A stretch of DNA of 64,000 nucleotides from Sediminihaliea albiluteola (GTDB taxonomy: Bacteria > Pseudomonadota > Gammaproteobacteria > Pseudomonadales > Halieaceae): the NCBI RefSeq assembly GCF_014077625.1, contig NZ_JACFXU010000013.1, positions 682,001 through 746,000 of the forward strand, in the 5' to 3' direction. Each line of letters opens with the position of its first letter. Position 1 is the stretch's first letter. The position numbers and the translations under genes were made by a program. Under the pieces are notes generated by a model. It saw nothing but the letters and a program-made list of their open reading frames with translations, was not told the origin of the DNA and made no database searches. Below, in pieces: positions 46,123-56,863 of this stretch.

Positions 46123-46838
46123 GCTCATCACTGCGCGATCTGAAGGTTTACACCACCCACCCTCACGGCTGCTCTTACTTGGCCAAGCAAGAGGCTACGA
46201 CGCTCTTTGTCGACCCGCGGCAGGAGCTCGATATCCACCTCTATAGCAGCCTCTCGGCACTGGGTTTTCGCCGCAGTGGCCGACATGTCTACCGCCCCCA
46301 CTGCAGCAATTGCCAAGCCTGTGTGCCGGCCCGGGTGCCGGTGGCGCTCTTTGAGCCCAGCCGCAGCCAGCGCCGCACACTCAAGCGCAACAGCGATTTA
46401 AGGGTGCTTTGCACAGAGGACATTCAAGACGAAGAGGCCTATCAACTCTACAAAGACTACATTGAGCAGCGCCACGCCGATGGCGATATGTTCCCGCCGA
46501 CCCGGGAGCAGTACGAATCCTTTTTGAACGATGCCTGGGATTGCACCCGCTACTACCGCTTCTACGATGAGCAAAACAAGTTACAGGCGGTTGCGGTGGT
46601 CGATGTAATGCTAGACGGCCTGTCGGCGATTTATACCTTTTTTAACCCGCAAGCGCAGAAGCGCGGCTTGGGCAGCTTTGCAATTTTATGGCAGATTGAA
46701 GAAACTAAAGCCTTGGGCCTACCCTACCTCTACTTGGGCTACTGGGTGAAGGGCTGTCGCAAAATGGACTACAAAGTCGACTATCAGCCCCTAGAACTGT
46801 ACCAAAACAACCTTTGGGCCCTGCATAGCCCGTCCTAA
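46119..46838 (+). CDS. bpt: Aspartate/glutamate leucyltransferase (Bpt)
   Basis: Transfers Leu from Leu-tRNA to N-terminal Asp or Glu, a second N-degron entry. 239 aa of the bacterial Ate1-like family: HPHGCSYLAKQEATTLFVDPR (N-terminal Cys/His-rich segment), RHVYRPHCSNCQACVPARVPV, YIEQRHADGDMFPPTREQY and YLYLGYWVKGCRKMDYKVDYQPLE. GTG start coupled to aat by a 4-nt overlap. A Cys-x2-Cys pair (CSNCQAC) may bind iron-sulfur in some homologues (inference). Followed by infA on the same strand. Confidence 0.95.
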   Translation: MSSSLRDLKVYTTHPHGCSYLAKQEATTLFVDPRQELDIHLYSSLSALGFRRSGRHVYRPHCSNCQACVPARVPVALFEPSRSQRRTLKRNSDLRVLCTEDIQDEEAYQLYKDYIEQRHADGDMFPPTREQYESFLNDAWDCTRYYRFYDEQNKLQAVAVVDVMLDGLSAIYTFFNPQAQKRGLGSFAILWQIEETKALGLPYLYLGYWVKGCRKMDYKVDYQPLELYQNNLWALHSPS

Positions 46839-46936
46839 AGCCCGCGAGGGTACTATTTACCCCCTATTGATATGGCGCTTAGCCTGCATTTAAGGCAAAA
46901 TGCGCCACTGATTTTTTGCTGAGGAACAGCCAACAC

Positions 46937-47155
46937 ATGGCAAAGGAAGACCAAATTGAAATGGAAGGCGAGGTAATTGATACCTTGCCAAACACTACTT
47001 TCCGCGTGGAACTGGAAAACGGCCACGTGGTGACCGCACATATCTCAGGAAAGATGCGCAAGAACTACATACGCATTCTGACCGGCGATAAGGTTCGTGT
47101 AGAGCTGACGCCCTACGACCTGACCAAAGGCCGCATCACCTACCGCGAGCGCTAG
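46937..47155 (+). CDS. infA: Translation initiation factor IF-1
   Basis: Essential S1/OB-fold factor binding the ribosomal A site. 72 aa, from [20 protein letters not shown] to KGRITYRER, the invariant length. GAGGAA precedes the ATG by 10 nt; longer upstream reading (adding seven residues) has no support. It ends at TAG, which shows TAG is a real stop in this genome because IF-1 length is invariant. Convergent with clpA; a hairpin sits between them. Confidence 0.98.
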   Translation: MAKEDQIEMEGEVIDTLPNTTFRVELENGHVVTAHISGKMRKNYIRILTGDKVRVELTPYDLTKGRITYRER

Positions 47156-47166
47156 CTTGCTCTGCC

Positions 47167-47211
47167 CCTGACCGAAGCCGATCATCGCTATGCACGATCG
47201 GCTCGCTCAGG
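47167..47211. terminator. Shared hairpin between convergent infA and clpA
   Basis: Inner stem AGCCGATC/GATCGGCT (8 bp, 12-nt loop) extended by CCTGA/TCAGG arms with a small internal loop. No strong T-run follows on either side; it may still act as a bidirectional terminator. Confidence 0.55.
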
Positions 47212-47223
47212 AAGGCTAATACA

Positions 47224-49509
47224 TTAGCTACTTTCTTCTAAAGCAGCCTCTTCTTGCTCTACCGTTACTTCCAGTGCATCACCGGCCTCGTTGAGTCGCA
47301 CCTGGGCGGTACCGCCCTGCTTGGCTAAAGCGCCAAACAAGACTAGCTCAGCTAGAGGCTTCTTGATGTACTCCTGAATCACCCGCTCCATGGGTCTTGC
47401 GCCCATGTGCATGTCGTAGCCTTTTTCGACTAACCACAAGCGCGCATCTTCATCCACATTCAGCAACACCCGCTTTTCATCCAACTGGCCTTGCAGCTCA
47501 GTGAGGAACTTATCGACCACGGTGAGGATGACGTCTTCGCCCAAGGGCTCAAACTGCACAATGCTATCCAAGCGGTTGCGGAACTCCGGCGTGAACATAC
47601 GGTTGATCGCTTCCATACCGTCGGTACTGTGGTCCTGCTGGGTAAAGCCAATGGTGCGGCGACTGATGCTTTCCGCGCCGGCGTTGGTAGTCATCACCAG
47701 GATCACATTGCGGAAATCCGCTTTGCGGCCGTTGTTATCGGTCAAGGTGCCGTGGTCCATCACCTGCAATAATAGGTTAAAGACTTCTGGGTGAGCTTTT
47801 TCGATCTCATCCAACAGCACGACGGCATGTGGGTGCTTAGTCACCGCATCGGTTAGCAAACCACCTTGATCAAAGCCGACATAGCCCGGGGGCGCACCAA
47901 TTAAACGCGATACAGTGTGGCGCTCCATGTACTCCGACATATCAAAGCGAATCAACTCCAGGCCCAGCTGTTTAGCCAGTTGCTTGGTCACTTCAGTTTT
48001 ACCGACCCCTGTGGGCCCCGCTAGGAGGAAGGAGCCAATGGGCTTATCGCCAGAGCGCAAACCCGCCCGAGCCAGCTTGATGGAGGTGGCCAGGCTGCTA
48101 ATGGCCTGATCTTGACCAAAGACCACCATCTGCAGATTCTTTTCCAGCTTCTGCAGGGTTTCTTTGTCGTCGGTGCTGACGGTTTTTGGTGGAATACGGG
48201 CGATTTTGGCCACTACCGCTTCAATATCGCTCACGCCAATGACTTTCTTGCGCTTGGAAGGGGCCTGCAACTGCTGGAAGGCACCGGCCTCGTCGATCAC
48301 ATCGATGGCTTTGTCGGGCAAGAAGCGATCGGTGATATAGCGCGAGGCCAAATCGGTCGCAGTGCGCAAAGCCTTATCGGTGTAGCGCAAGCCGTGGTGC
48401 TCTTCAAAGCGCGACTTTAAGCCTTTGAGAATCTTGTAGGCGTCATCGGGGCTGGGCTCCAGCACATCGATCTTCTGGAAGCGACGGCTGAGGGCTTTAT
48501 CCTTGTCGAAGATGCCGCGGTACTCTTGGTATGTGGTGGAGCCAATGCAACGCATTTGACCGGAAGTCAGCAGCGGCTTAAGCAAGTTACTGGCATCCAT
48601 CACCCCACCGGAAGCGGCGCCGGCACCGATAATGGTATGGATCTCATCAATAAAGAGAATCGCCCCTTCACGTTTTTTCAGGTTGGCCAGCAAGCCCTTA
48701 AAGCGCTTTTCAAAATCGCCGCGGTACTTGGTGCCAGCGAGCAGCGCGCCTAAATCCAGCGAATAGACCACACTGTCTTGGAGAATCTCAGGCACATCGC
48801 CATCGACGATCATCTTGGCCAAGCCTTCGGCGATGGCAGTTTTGCCCACGCCGGACTCACCGACTAACAAGGGGTTGTTTTTGCGGCGGCGGGCCAATAT
48901 TTGCGCCACCCGCTCCACCTCGGGAATACGGCCGATCAGCGGGTCGATACGCCCGGCTTTGGCTTCTTCGTTGAGGTTGGTGGTGAAGTTGTCTAAAGGG
49001 TTGCCATCGGGGCCGTCCTGCTCGCCCTCCTCCCCTTGCATAGCACCCGGCGCAGCGCCTTCGCTGTCGTCCTCCACTTTGGAGATGCCGTGGGTGATGT
49101 AATTGACCACATCGAGGCGCGCCACGTTTTGGGTTTTCAGGAAGTAGACCGCCTGGCTCTCTTGCTCGGAGAAAATCGCGACCAATACATTGGCGCCGCT
49201 GACTTCGCTTTTACCCGAAGACTGCACATGGAAAACCGCGCGCTGTAGCACTCGCTGAAAGCCCAGTGTGGGCTGGGTCTCACGCTCGACGTCATCGTCG
49301 GGAATTAAGGGCGTGGTGGCATCAACAAACTCCACCAAATCGCCCCGCAGGGCGGTAATATCGGCGCCGCAGGCGTTGAGCACACGGATCGCATCATTGT
49401 TGTCTAGCAGGGCCAGCAACAAGTGCTCCACCGTCATAAATTCATGGCGCTTGGATCGCGCGCCGCGGAACGCTTCATTCAGCGTCAGTTCCAGATCTTT
49501 ACTCAGCAT
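47224..49509 (-). CDS. clpA: ATP-dependent Clp protease ATP-binding subunit ClpA
   Basis: Hexameric AAA+ unfoldase of ClpAP. 761 aa. N-terminal double-repeat domain (LELTLNEAFRGARSKRHEFMTVEHLLLALL) docks ClpS; D1 Walker A GESGVGKTAIAEGLA, D2 Walker A GPTGVGKTEVTKQLA, Walker B FIDEIHTIIGAGAASGG and VVLLDEIEKAHPEVFN; the C-terminus has the ClpA-type domain and an acidic tail. A ClpP loop (IGFTQQD) is present. Directly downstream of clpS (about 19 bp), and with Aat/Bpt forms the N-degron machine. Confidence 0.97.
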   Translation of the reverse strand: MLSKDLELTLNEAFRGARSKRHEFMTVEHLLLALLDNNDAIRVLNACGADITALRGDLVEFVDATTPLIPDDDVERETQPTLGFQRVLQRAVFHVQSSGKSEVSGANVLVAIFSEQESQAVYFLKTQNVARLDVVNYITHGISKVEDDSEGAAPGAMQGEEGEQDGPDGNPLDNFTTNLNEEAKAGRIDPLIGRIPEVERVAQILARRRKNNPLLVGESGVGKTAIAEGLAKMIVDGDVPEILQDSVVYSLDLGALLAGTKYRGDFEKRFKGLLANLKKREGAILFIDEIHTIIGAGAASGGVMDASNLLKPLLTSGQMRCIGSTTYQEYRGIFDKDKALSRRFQKIDVLEPSPDDAYKILKGLKSRFEEHHGLRYTDKALRTATDLASRYITDRFLPDKAIDVIDEAGAFQQLQAPSKRKKVIGVSDIEAVVAKIARIPPKTVSTDDKETLQKLEKNLQMVVFGQDQAISSLATSIKLARAGLRSGDKPIGSFLLAGPTGVGKTEVTKQLAKQLGLELIRFDMSEYMERHTVSRLIGAPPGYVGFDQGGLLTDAVTKHPHAVVLLDEIEKAHPEVFNLLLQVMDHGTLTDNNGRKADFRNVILVMTTNAGAESISRRTIGFTQQDHSTDGMEAINRMFTPEFRNRLDSIVQFEPLGEDVILTVVDKFLTELQGQLDEKRVLLNVDEDARLWLVEKGYDMHMGARPMERVIQEYIKKPLAELVLFGALAKQGGTAQVRLNEAGDALEVTVEQEEAALEESS

Positions 49510-49528
49510 ACCTACGACTCCCTAGGGC

Positions 49529-49885
49529 TCAGCCCTCCGATGCTTCGATCTCGCACAACAGCGGGTGTTCATTCTCCCGCGCGTACTGATTTACCTGTGC
49601 CGCTTTGGTCTCGGCAATATCGCGGGTGTAAACACCGCAGACGCCTTTACCTTGGGTGTGAACCGTGAGCATCACGTGAGTGGCCTGCTCGCGGCTCATG
49701 CGGAAAAACACTTCCAGCACTTCGACCACAAATTCCATTGGCGTGTAATCGTCATTGAGTAACACAACCTTGAACAGCGGTGGCCGTTTGAGCTCTGGTT
49801 TGGATTCCTGCAGGGCCAATCCACCGTCGCGCTGCTCATCTTCTCTGGCCAGGCGCCATTGTCTTTTGCTCTGACTATCAATCAC
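49529..49885 (-). CDS. clpS: ATP-dependent Clp protease adaptor ClpS
   Basis: Recognises N-terminal Leu, Phe, Tyr or Trp and delivers substrates to ClpAP. The core [30 protein letters not shown] and the [33 protein letters not shown] segment carry the N-degron pocket (NDDYTP and M-x7-H type residues). The GTG chosen here gives about 119 aa with GAGAGTG just upstream, matching family length; the next upstream ATG (49942) would add 19 residues. Operon with clpA. Upstream begins the tandem repeat array, which may include its promoter. Confidence 0.93.
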   Translation of the reverse strand: MIDSQSKRQWRLAREDEQRDGGLALQESKPELKRPPLFKVVLLNDDYTPMEFVVEVLEVFFRMSREQATHVMLTVHTQGKGVCGVYTRDIAETKAAQVNQYARENEHPLLCEIEASEG

Positions 49886-50050
49886 AGTACCACTCTCACT
49901 CTCTATCTCATACTCTGCTGATGTATTGTGTACCCTAAGCATTAGGATATGGCCCCTAGTATACTGTATTTCAAGGGCGCCGCTGCCCGCCCCTTGGATT
50001 CTAGGTCCCTTGGCCACAATCTACCCAAGAACCACGGTAGTAAGCTGATG

Positions 50051-50164
50051 CGGTGGCGGCGCGGCCAACGGTTTAGGCTTACGGACACGCCGTAAACCCA
50101 TCCATGGGGGCTCGGTTCGCGCATCCATGCGCTCAACGGTCCTACAGCCTAAGCCGTCGTCCAC
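50051..50164. repeat. Palindromic block A, copy 1
   Basis: Outer arms 50068-50079 and 50146-50157 pair over 12 bp (one G-T). Inner hairpins at 50097-50108 and 50119-50132 are perfect. A3 changes the first hairpin (CCCATCCCTGGG) and keeps pairing. Confidence 0.8.
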
Positions 50165-50604
50165 TCCTTAATATCCAAATACGGCTACTTATTGAGCACA
50201 GGAATATAAAAACAAAGCTTCAAGATCCCTTGGACTGTGAATTGAAGACGGCGGGTGGCAGGGCCGCGCAGCGACCGTGCGAGACAAGGATGTCGAGCCC
50301 GAGCCTACAAGGACGTACTTGCGGCGTGTCGCGGAGTGATCCTGCCTCCCGCAGGCGCCCCAATCTCTGCAAGAAAGCCAATTGAAATAGATTATGCTAA
50401 TTCAGTGGCGGCGCGGCCAACGGAATAGGCTTACGGACACGCCGTGAACCCATCCATGGGGGCTCGGTTCGCGCATCCATGCGCTCAACGGTCCTACAGC
50501 CTAAACCGTCGTCCACACCTTCTCATTTAAGTGCACTGCCTTAATAAGCAACGGCACAAACACCAACAAGCTTGAATGCTAATTGTTCGACCCAGCTAAG
50601 AATC

Positions 50605-50721
50605 GAAGACGGCGGGTGGCAGGGTCACGCAGCGACCGTGCGAGACAGGACGTCGAGCCCGAGCCTACATGGATGTACTTGCTGGCGTGTCGCGGAGTGA
50701 TCCTGCCTCCCGCAGGCGCCC
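50605..50721. repeat. Palindromic block B, copy 2 (representative)
   Basis: Long arms 50611-50628 and 50696-50720 are imperfectly complementary; a central TACATGGATGTA hairpin. In copies 1 and 3 this reads TACAAGGACGTA and TACAAGGATGTA, so only the outer pairs of the hairpin are kept. Confidence 0.75.
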
Positions 50722-51486
50722 CAAAGCGATCCAAAAAAACTCCATAGCGATTTGTTGCGGTGGCGGCGCGGCCAACGGAATAGGCTTAGGGACACGCCGT
50801 GAACCCATCCCTGGGGGCTCGGTTCGCGCATCCATGCGCTCAACGGTCCTGCAGCCTAAACCGTCGTCCACACCTTAATATCCAAATGCGGCTACTTATT
50901 GAGCACAGGAATATAAAAACAAAGCTTCAAGATCACTCGGAGTGTGAATTGAAGACAGCGGGTGGCAGGGTCACGCAGCGACCGTGCGAGACAGGACGTC
51001 GAGCTCGAGCCTACAAGGATGTACTTGCTGGCGTGTCGCGGAGTGATCCTGCCTCCCGCAGGCGCCACCAATCTCTGCTAGAAAGCCAATGGAAATAGAT
51101 TCTGCTCATGCAGTGGCGCTGTGGCCAACGGCTTAGGCTTAGGGGACACGCCGTAAACCCATCCATGGGGGCTCGGTTCGCGCATCCATGCGCTCAACGG
51201 TCCTGCAGCCTAAACCGTCGTCCACACCTTAATATCAAAATACGGCTGATTTTTTGAGCGAAGAAAGAATAAAGCTTCAAAATCACTCTAAGCGTGAATT
51301 GAAGACGGCGGGTGACAGGGTCACGCAGCGACCGTGCGAGACAGGACGTCGAGCTCGAGCCTACATGGATGTACTTGCTGGCGTGTCGCGGAGTGATCCT
51401 GCCTCCCGCAGGCGCCACCAATCCACCCAAGAACCTCTATAGCATGCTGGTGTAACGGCATGGCAGCAGATTTCTGAGCGGGCATA

Positions 51487-51518
51487 AAAAAACCCCGATA
51501 TCGCTACCGGGGTTTTTT
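51487..51518. terminator. Bidirectional Rho-independent terminator after icd
   Basis: AAAAAACCCCG/CGGGGTTTTTT stem (11 bp, 10-nt loop), about 46 nt after the icd stop on the - strand. It separates icd transcription from the repeat array. Confidence 0.9.
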
Positions 51519-51563
51519 GTGTTGGCGCTGCTCGTTAAGCGGGTCAGCGAGCAGCAAAGCCAC

Positions 51564-52817
51564 TTACATGTTGTCGATCATTTTCTGACCGAACTCAGAG
51601 CAGCTCACCAAGGTTGCACCTTCCATCAGACGCTCAAAGTCGTAGGTCACAGTGCCCTGCTGGATGGCGCCGTTCATGCCTTTGATGATCAGGTCAGCGG
51701 CTTCGTTCCAGCCCATGTGACGCAGCATCATTTCGGCGGAGAGGATCAGCGAACCGGGGTTCACTTTGTCCTGGCCAGCGTACTTAGGAGCAGTACCGTG
51801 AGTCGCTTCAAACAAACCGATAGTGTCGCTCAGGTTAGCACCTGGGGCGATACCGATACCACCAACCTGTGCCGCCAGTGCGTCAGAGAGGTAGTCACCG
51901 TTCAGGTTCAGAGTTGCAACCACGCTGTACTCGGCGGGGCGAGTCAGGATCTGCTGCAGCATAGCGTCAGCAATCACGTCTTTGACAACGATGTCTTTGC
52001 CAGTGTTGGGGTTCTTGAAGGTCACCCATGGGCCGCCGTCAAGCAGCTCGCCACCGAACTCTTCCTGAGCTAGCTGGTAGCCCCAATCGCGGAAGGCACC
52101 TTCGGTGAACTTCATGATGTTGCCTTTGTGTACCAGAGTAACCGAAGGCAGGTCTTGGTCGATAGCGTACTGGAAAGCTTTGCGCACTAGACGCTTGGTG
52201 CCTTCTTCAGACACTGGCTTGATGCCGATGCCGACGTTCTGTGGGAAGCGGATCTTAGTGGCGCCCATATCCTTGATCAGGAAATCAACGACTTTTTGTG
52301 CTTCTTCGGTGCCCGCCTGGTATTCGATACCGGCGTAGATGTCTTCGGAGTTTTCACGGAAGATCACCATGTTGCAAGCGCCGGGATCTTTAACTGGTGA
52401 AGGCACGCCTTCAAACCAGCGAACCGGACGCTGACAGGTGTAGAGGTCTAGTTCCTGACGCAGAGCAACGTTCAGTGAACGGAAGCCGCCGCCAACTGGA
52501 GTAGTCAGGGGGCCTTTGATGGCCACAGAGTACTGCTTGATCGCATCAAGCGTTTCTTCGGGGAACCAGTCGCCGTCGTAGAGCTCAGCGGCTTTCTCAC
52601 CGGTGTAAATCTCCATCCAAGAGATTTTCTTTTTGCCGTCGTAAGCTTTCTCAACAGCAGCGTCGACCACATTGATCATCACAGGTGTGATGTCTACACC
52701 AATGCCGTCACCCTCAATGAAAGGGATGATAGGATTTGCAGGGACAGTCAGGCTGTTATCAGCGTTAACGGTGATTTTTTCACCGTTGGCAGGCACCTGA
52801 ATATGTTTGTAGCCCAT
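51564..52817 (-). CDS. icd: NADP-dependent isocitrate dehydrogenase
   Basis: TCA-cycle enzyme converting isocitrate to 2-oxoglutarate. 417 aa. The start [20 protein letters not shown] is the E. coli type; the substrate site [15 protein letters not shown] holds Ser114, equivalent to the AceK-phosphorylated Ser113, and [19 protein letters not shown] follows. NADP site residues occur in [23 protein letters not shown]. aceK is not in this window. Divergent from rluE. In Pseudomonas this position lies next to cspD; here the repeat array fills that place. Confidence 0.97.
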   Translation of the reverse strand: MGYKHIQVPANGEKITVNADNSLTVPANPIIPFIEGDGIGVDITPVMINVVDAAVEKAYDGKKKISWMEIYTGEKAAELYDGDWFPEETLDAIKQYSVAIKGPLTTPVGGGFRSLNVALRQELDLYTCQRPVRWFEGVPSPVKDPGACNMVIFRENSEDIYAGIEYQAGTEEAQKVVDFLIKDMGATKIRFPQNVGIGIKPVSEEGTKRLVRKAFQYAIDQDLPSVTLVHKGNIMKFTEGAFRDWGYQLAQEEFGGELLDGGPWVTFKNPNTGKDIVVKDVIADAMLQQILTRPAEYSVVATLNLNGDYLSDALAAQVGGIGIAPGANLSDTIGLFEATHGTAPKYAGQDKVNPGSLILSAEMMLRHMGWNEAADLIIKGMNGAIQQGTVTYDFERLMEGATLVSCSEFGQKMIDNM

Positions 52818-52966
52818 ATATTGTACTCCGTAGCGTCAAGTAGGGTTCTTTGAAATGCGGGGTCCTGTATCCTTAGGCTTGACCCCAGTTAAAGCGGCGC
52901 ACATTGTAGCAGGTTTGCGCAGCTTCTGTTTAGCCAAGCGAAGATTATTCCCTGTAGTGCTTATCC

Positions 52967-53608
52967 ATGGCAATCCTGATCCTATTTAACAAGCCTTTTC
53001 GCGTGCTGAGCCAGTTCAGCGATAAGGAGCGCGAACCGGAGAATCGCCGCCAGACCTTAGCGGATTATCTCTCGGCGCCGGGTTTTCGCGCTGCCGGGCG
53101 CCTGGACTACGACTCCGAAGGCTTATTGCTGCTGACCGACCACGGCGGCCTGCAACAGCAAATTGCCAACCCTAAGCACAAGCAGTGGAAGACTTACTTG
53201 GCGCAGGTAGAAGGCGAGATCGATGAGCCGGCATTGGCCCAGCTGCGCCGGGGTCTTAAGTTAAAAGATGGCCCCACCCTGCCCGCCAAAGCCCGCGCTA
53301 TAGCAGCGCCAGAGTGGCTGTGGCCGCGCCAGCCACCGGTGCGAGAGCGCAAAACCGTGCCCGATAGCTGGCTGGAGCTGTCTATTCGAGAAGGCCGCAA
53401 CCGGCAAGTGCGGCGTATGTGCGCCGCAGTGGGCTTTCCGGTGCTGCGCTTAGTGCGCCAGCGCGTCGCTGACTGGGACTTAGGCGACTTAGCACCTGGG
53501 CAGTACAAGCGTGTTGAAATACAGCTGCCGAGCTCTGCAGCAAAAGCGCCCTCGCCGAAGCGAAGCCGGCGCCCAAAGAAAAGGCGCAGAGCGAAAAAGC
53601 CCCAGTAA
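52967..53608 (+). CDS. rluE: 23S rRNA pseudouridine(2457) synthase RluE
   Basis: Modifies U2457 of 23S rRNA. 213 aa, RsuA/RluB/E/F family without S4 domain: LILFNKPFRVLSQF, the catalytic-Asp motif AAGRLDYDSEGLLLLTDHG, HKQWKTYLAQVEGE, and REGRNRQVRRMCAAVGFPVLRLVR. A basic lysine/arginine-rich tail (KAPSPKRSRRPKKRRRAKK) probably aids rRNA binding. Stands alone between icd (divergent) and mnmA; a terminator follows. Confidence 0.95.
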   Translation: MAILILFNKPFRVLSQFSDKEREPENRRQTLADYLSAPGFRAAGRLDYDSEGLLLLTDHGGLQQQIANPKHKQWKTYLAQVEGEIDEPALAQLRRGLKLKDGPTLPAKARAIAAPEWLWPRQPPVRERKTVPDSWLELSIREGRNRQVRRMCAAVGFPVLRLVRQRVADWDLGDLAPGQYKRVEIQLPSSAAKAPSPKRSRRPKKRRRAKKPQ

Positions 53609-53643
53609 TCACAGGCCGCTTGACGAGGCAAAGCGGGGCTTTT
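53595..53643 (+). terminator. Terminator between rluE and mnmA
   Basis: AAAAGCCCC/GGGGCTTTT arms (9 bp), with an alternative inner stem GCCGCTT/AAGCGG, followed by CTGC. The left arm overlaps the last codons of rluE. Confidence 0.7.
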
Positions 53644-53697
53644 CTGCTAGAATGCGCAGCCTTTTAGTGAGCCCAGCTAGGAAGTGAAGCCAAGCCC

Positions 53698-54789
53698 ATG
53701 AGTTTGAATTCCAGCAAAAAAGTCATTGTCGGCATGTCCGGCGGTGTCGACTCTTCTGTCTCTGCCCTGCTGTTACAGCAACAGGGCTATCAGGTGGAAG
53801 GTCTGTTTATGAAAAACTGGGACGAAGACGACGGCACTGAATACTGCAGCGCCAAGGAAGACTATGCCGACGCCCAGGCCGTGGCCGACAAACTGGGCAT
53901 CACCTTGCACGGCGCCAACTTTGCCGCCGAGTACTGGGACAATGTCTTTGAGCACTTTCTGGCCGAGTACCAAGCCGGGCGCACGCCCAACCCGGATATT
54001 CTCTGCAACCGGGAAATTAAATTTAAAGCCTTTTTAGATTACGCCCTGATGCTGGGCGCCGATTTAATCGCCACTGGCCACTACACCCGCCGGGGCGAAC
54101 ACGAGGGCAAAGCCACTTTGCTCAAAGGCTTGGATAACAACAAAGATCAGAGTTATTTTTTGCATGCGGTGGGCCACGCCGAGCTGGAGAAAACCCTGTT
54201 CCCAGTGGGTGAAATTGCCAAGCCCCAAGTGCGCGAACTGGCCCAGCAACACGGCCTGATCACCCACAACAAAAAAGACTCCACCGGCATCTGCTTTATC
54301 GGTGAACGGCGCTTTAGTGATTTTTTGCAGCAGTACTTACCGGCCCAGCCCGGGGAAATTCACAGCTTAGAGGGCGAGCTATTAGGCCAGCACCAGGGCC
54401 TGATGTACCACACCATTGGTCAGCGCCAAGGTTTAGGCATTGGCGGGCTCGCTGATCACGGCGACGCCCCATGGTATGTGGTGGACAAAGACCTTGAGCG
54501 CAATGTGCTCTTAGTGGCCCAGGGCAATGAGCACCCCGCCCTATTCAAGTCCACTTTATATACCGGTGAGGTGTACTGGGTCGCAGGTGAAGCGCCCGCT
54601 ACGCCCTATGCCTGCAGCGCTAAAGCGCGCTACCGCCAGGCCGACCAAGACTGCGTGCTGCATCGTGATGGCGAGGGCTATCGAGTGGAATTCAGCGCCC
54701 CGCAGCGAGCCATCACCCCGGGTCAGTCGGTGGTGTTCTACGACGGCGAGCGCTGCTTGGGCGGCGGCGTGATTGAGCGAGCGGCATAA
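53698..54789 (+). CDS. mnmA: tRNA-specific 2-thiouridylase MnmA
   Basis: Thiolates U34 of Lys, Glu and Gln tRNAs. 363 aa. PP-loop [16 protein letters not shown] (11-26); catalytic cysteines Cys103 ([12 protein letters not shown]) and Cys199 ([10 protein letters not shown]), the same spacing as E. coli. C-terminal beta-barrel ends [21 protein letters not shown]. The stop is followed at once by hflD, a conserved pair. ATG start with a modest upstream AGGAAG site. Confidence 0.97.
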   Translation: MSLNSSKKVIVGMSGGVDSSVSALLLQQQGYQVEGLFMKNWDEDDGTEYCSAKEDYADAQAVADKLGITLHGANFAAEYWDNVFEHFLAEYQAGRTPNPDILCNREIKFKAFLDYALMLGADLIATGHYTRRGEHEGKATLLKGLDNNKDQSYFLHAVGHAELEKTLFPVGEIAKPQVRELAQQHGLITHNKKDSTGICFIGERRFSDFLQQYLPAQPGEIHSLEGELLGQHQGLMYHTIGQRQGLGIGGLADHGDAPWYVVDKDLERNVLLVAQGNEHPALFKSTLYTGEVYWVAGEAPATPYACSAKARYRQADQDCVLHRDGEGYRVEFSAPQRAITPGQSVVFYDGERCLGGGVIERAA

Positions 54790-55434
54790 ATGACAGCTAA
54801 GCAGCGCAGCAAGATCGAAGAGCAGACTATCGCTTTAGCCGGCGTCATTCAGGCCGCTAAGCTGGTGGACCAAGTGTCCAAAACCGGCAGCTATCCACTG
54901 GAGTTTTTAGAGCCCTCGATCAACAGCTTATTTAATTTTGAAGCGGAGCGAGTGGAAGAGGTTTACGGCGGCGTGGCCGGCGTTAAATTGGGCCTGCACA
55001 ATATGGTCAGCTTGCTATCCAATCGCGAGACTGAGCAGCATCGCGAAGTGGTGCGTTACCTCTTTAACTTGCTGTATTTGGAACAGCAGTTTCGCGCCGA
55101 TGCCAACATGATGGCTGTGGTGCGCTCACGACTCGAACACACCAGCTTTCGCGCCGAGCATTTTTCTACCCACGTGAACGATCTCTGCGGCAGTGTCTCT
55201 GGGATCTATCAGGACACTCTGAGCAAGCTAAAATTCCGCATCAAAGTCAGCGGCAGCGCTCAGCACTTACAAAATACCCAAAATGCCGACATGATCCGCG
55301 CGCTATTATTGGCCGGTATCCGCTCGGCCTTTTTGTGGCGCCAACTCGGCGGCCGGCGCTGGAAGCTCTTGTTCCAGCGCAAGGCCCTGTTGCGCTGCGC
55401 TCAGCAACTGTCGCGGGACCTTAGCCTGGTGTAA
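54790..55434 (+). CDS. hflD: High frequency lysogenization protein HflD homologue
   Basis: A 214-aa helical peripheral membrane protein. Conserved ALAGVIQAAKLVDQVSKTG at the N-terminus, AERVEEVYGGVAGVKLGLHNMVSLL and VRYLFNLLYLEQQF of the HflD family; the C-terminal GIRSAFLWRQLGGRRWKLLFQRKALLR is also typical. In E. coli it modulates lambda CII; its normal cellular role is unclear. ATG starts immediately after the mnmA stop, so it is translated from the same message. Followed by purB. Confidence 0.92.
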   Translation: MTAKQRSKIEEQTIALAGVIQAAKLVDQVSKTGSYPLEFLEPSINSLFNFEAERVEEVYGGVAGVKLGLHNMVSLLSNRETEQHREVVRYLFNLLYLEQQFRADANMMAVVRSRLEHTSFRAEHFSTHVNDLCGSVSGIYQDTLSKLKFRIKVSGSAQHLQNTQNADMIRALLLAGIRSAFLWRQLGGRRWKLLFQRKALLRCAQQLSRDLSLV

Positions 55435-55452
55435 AATCAGCGACCCGCATAG

Positions 55453-56853
<1,401 letters not shown>

Positions 56854-56863
56854 GCCCGCCGGC

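Larger units (their letters stand above)
50051..51416. repeat. Array of four ~353-bp units, each with two palindromic blocks (A and B)
   Basis: Unit starts are 50051, 50403, 50758 and 51111 (periods 352, 355, 353). Block A (about 114 bp) is at 50051-50164, 50403-50516, 50758-50871 and 51111-51225. Block B (about 117 bp) is at 50244-50360, 50605-50721, 50951-51067 and 51301-51416. Spacers between A and B vary. A: outer stem ACGGTTTAGGCT/AGCCTAAGCCGT in copy 1, inner GGAC-CCGT/ACGG-TCC stem, and hairpins CCCATCCATGGG and GCGCATCCATGCGC. B: arms GGGTGGCAGGGTCAC and GTGATCCTGCCTCCC with wobble, plus a TACATGGATGTA-type hairpin. Open frames inside occur on both strands in several frames and are not credible genes. 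Confidence 0.9.

Noticed and set aside
50051-51416. CRISPR array or integron attC sites
   Set aside because: Units are ~353 bp without unique spacers between short repeats, there are no cas or intI genes, and block layouts do not fit R-box/L-box attC structure.
50051-51430. Several 60-100-codon open frames on both strands inside the tandem repeat
   Set aside because: They occur in multiple frames of GC-rich palindromic DNA, lack ribosome sites, and change frame between copies. Non-coding repeat is the better explanation.
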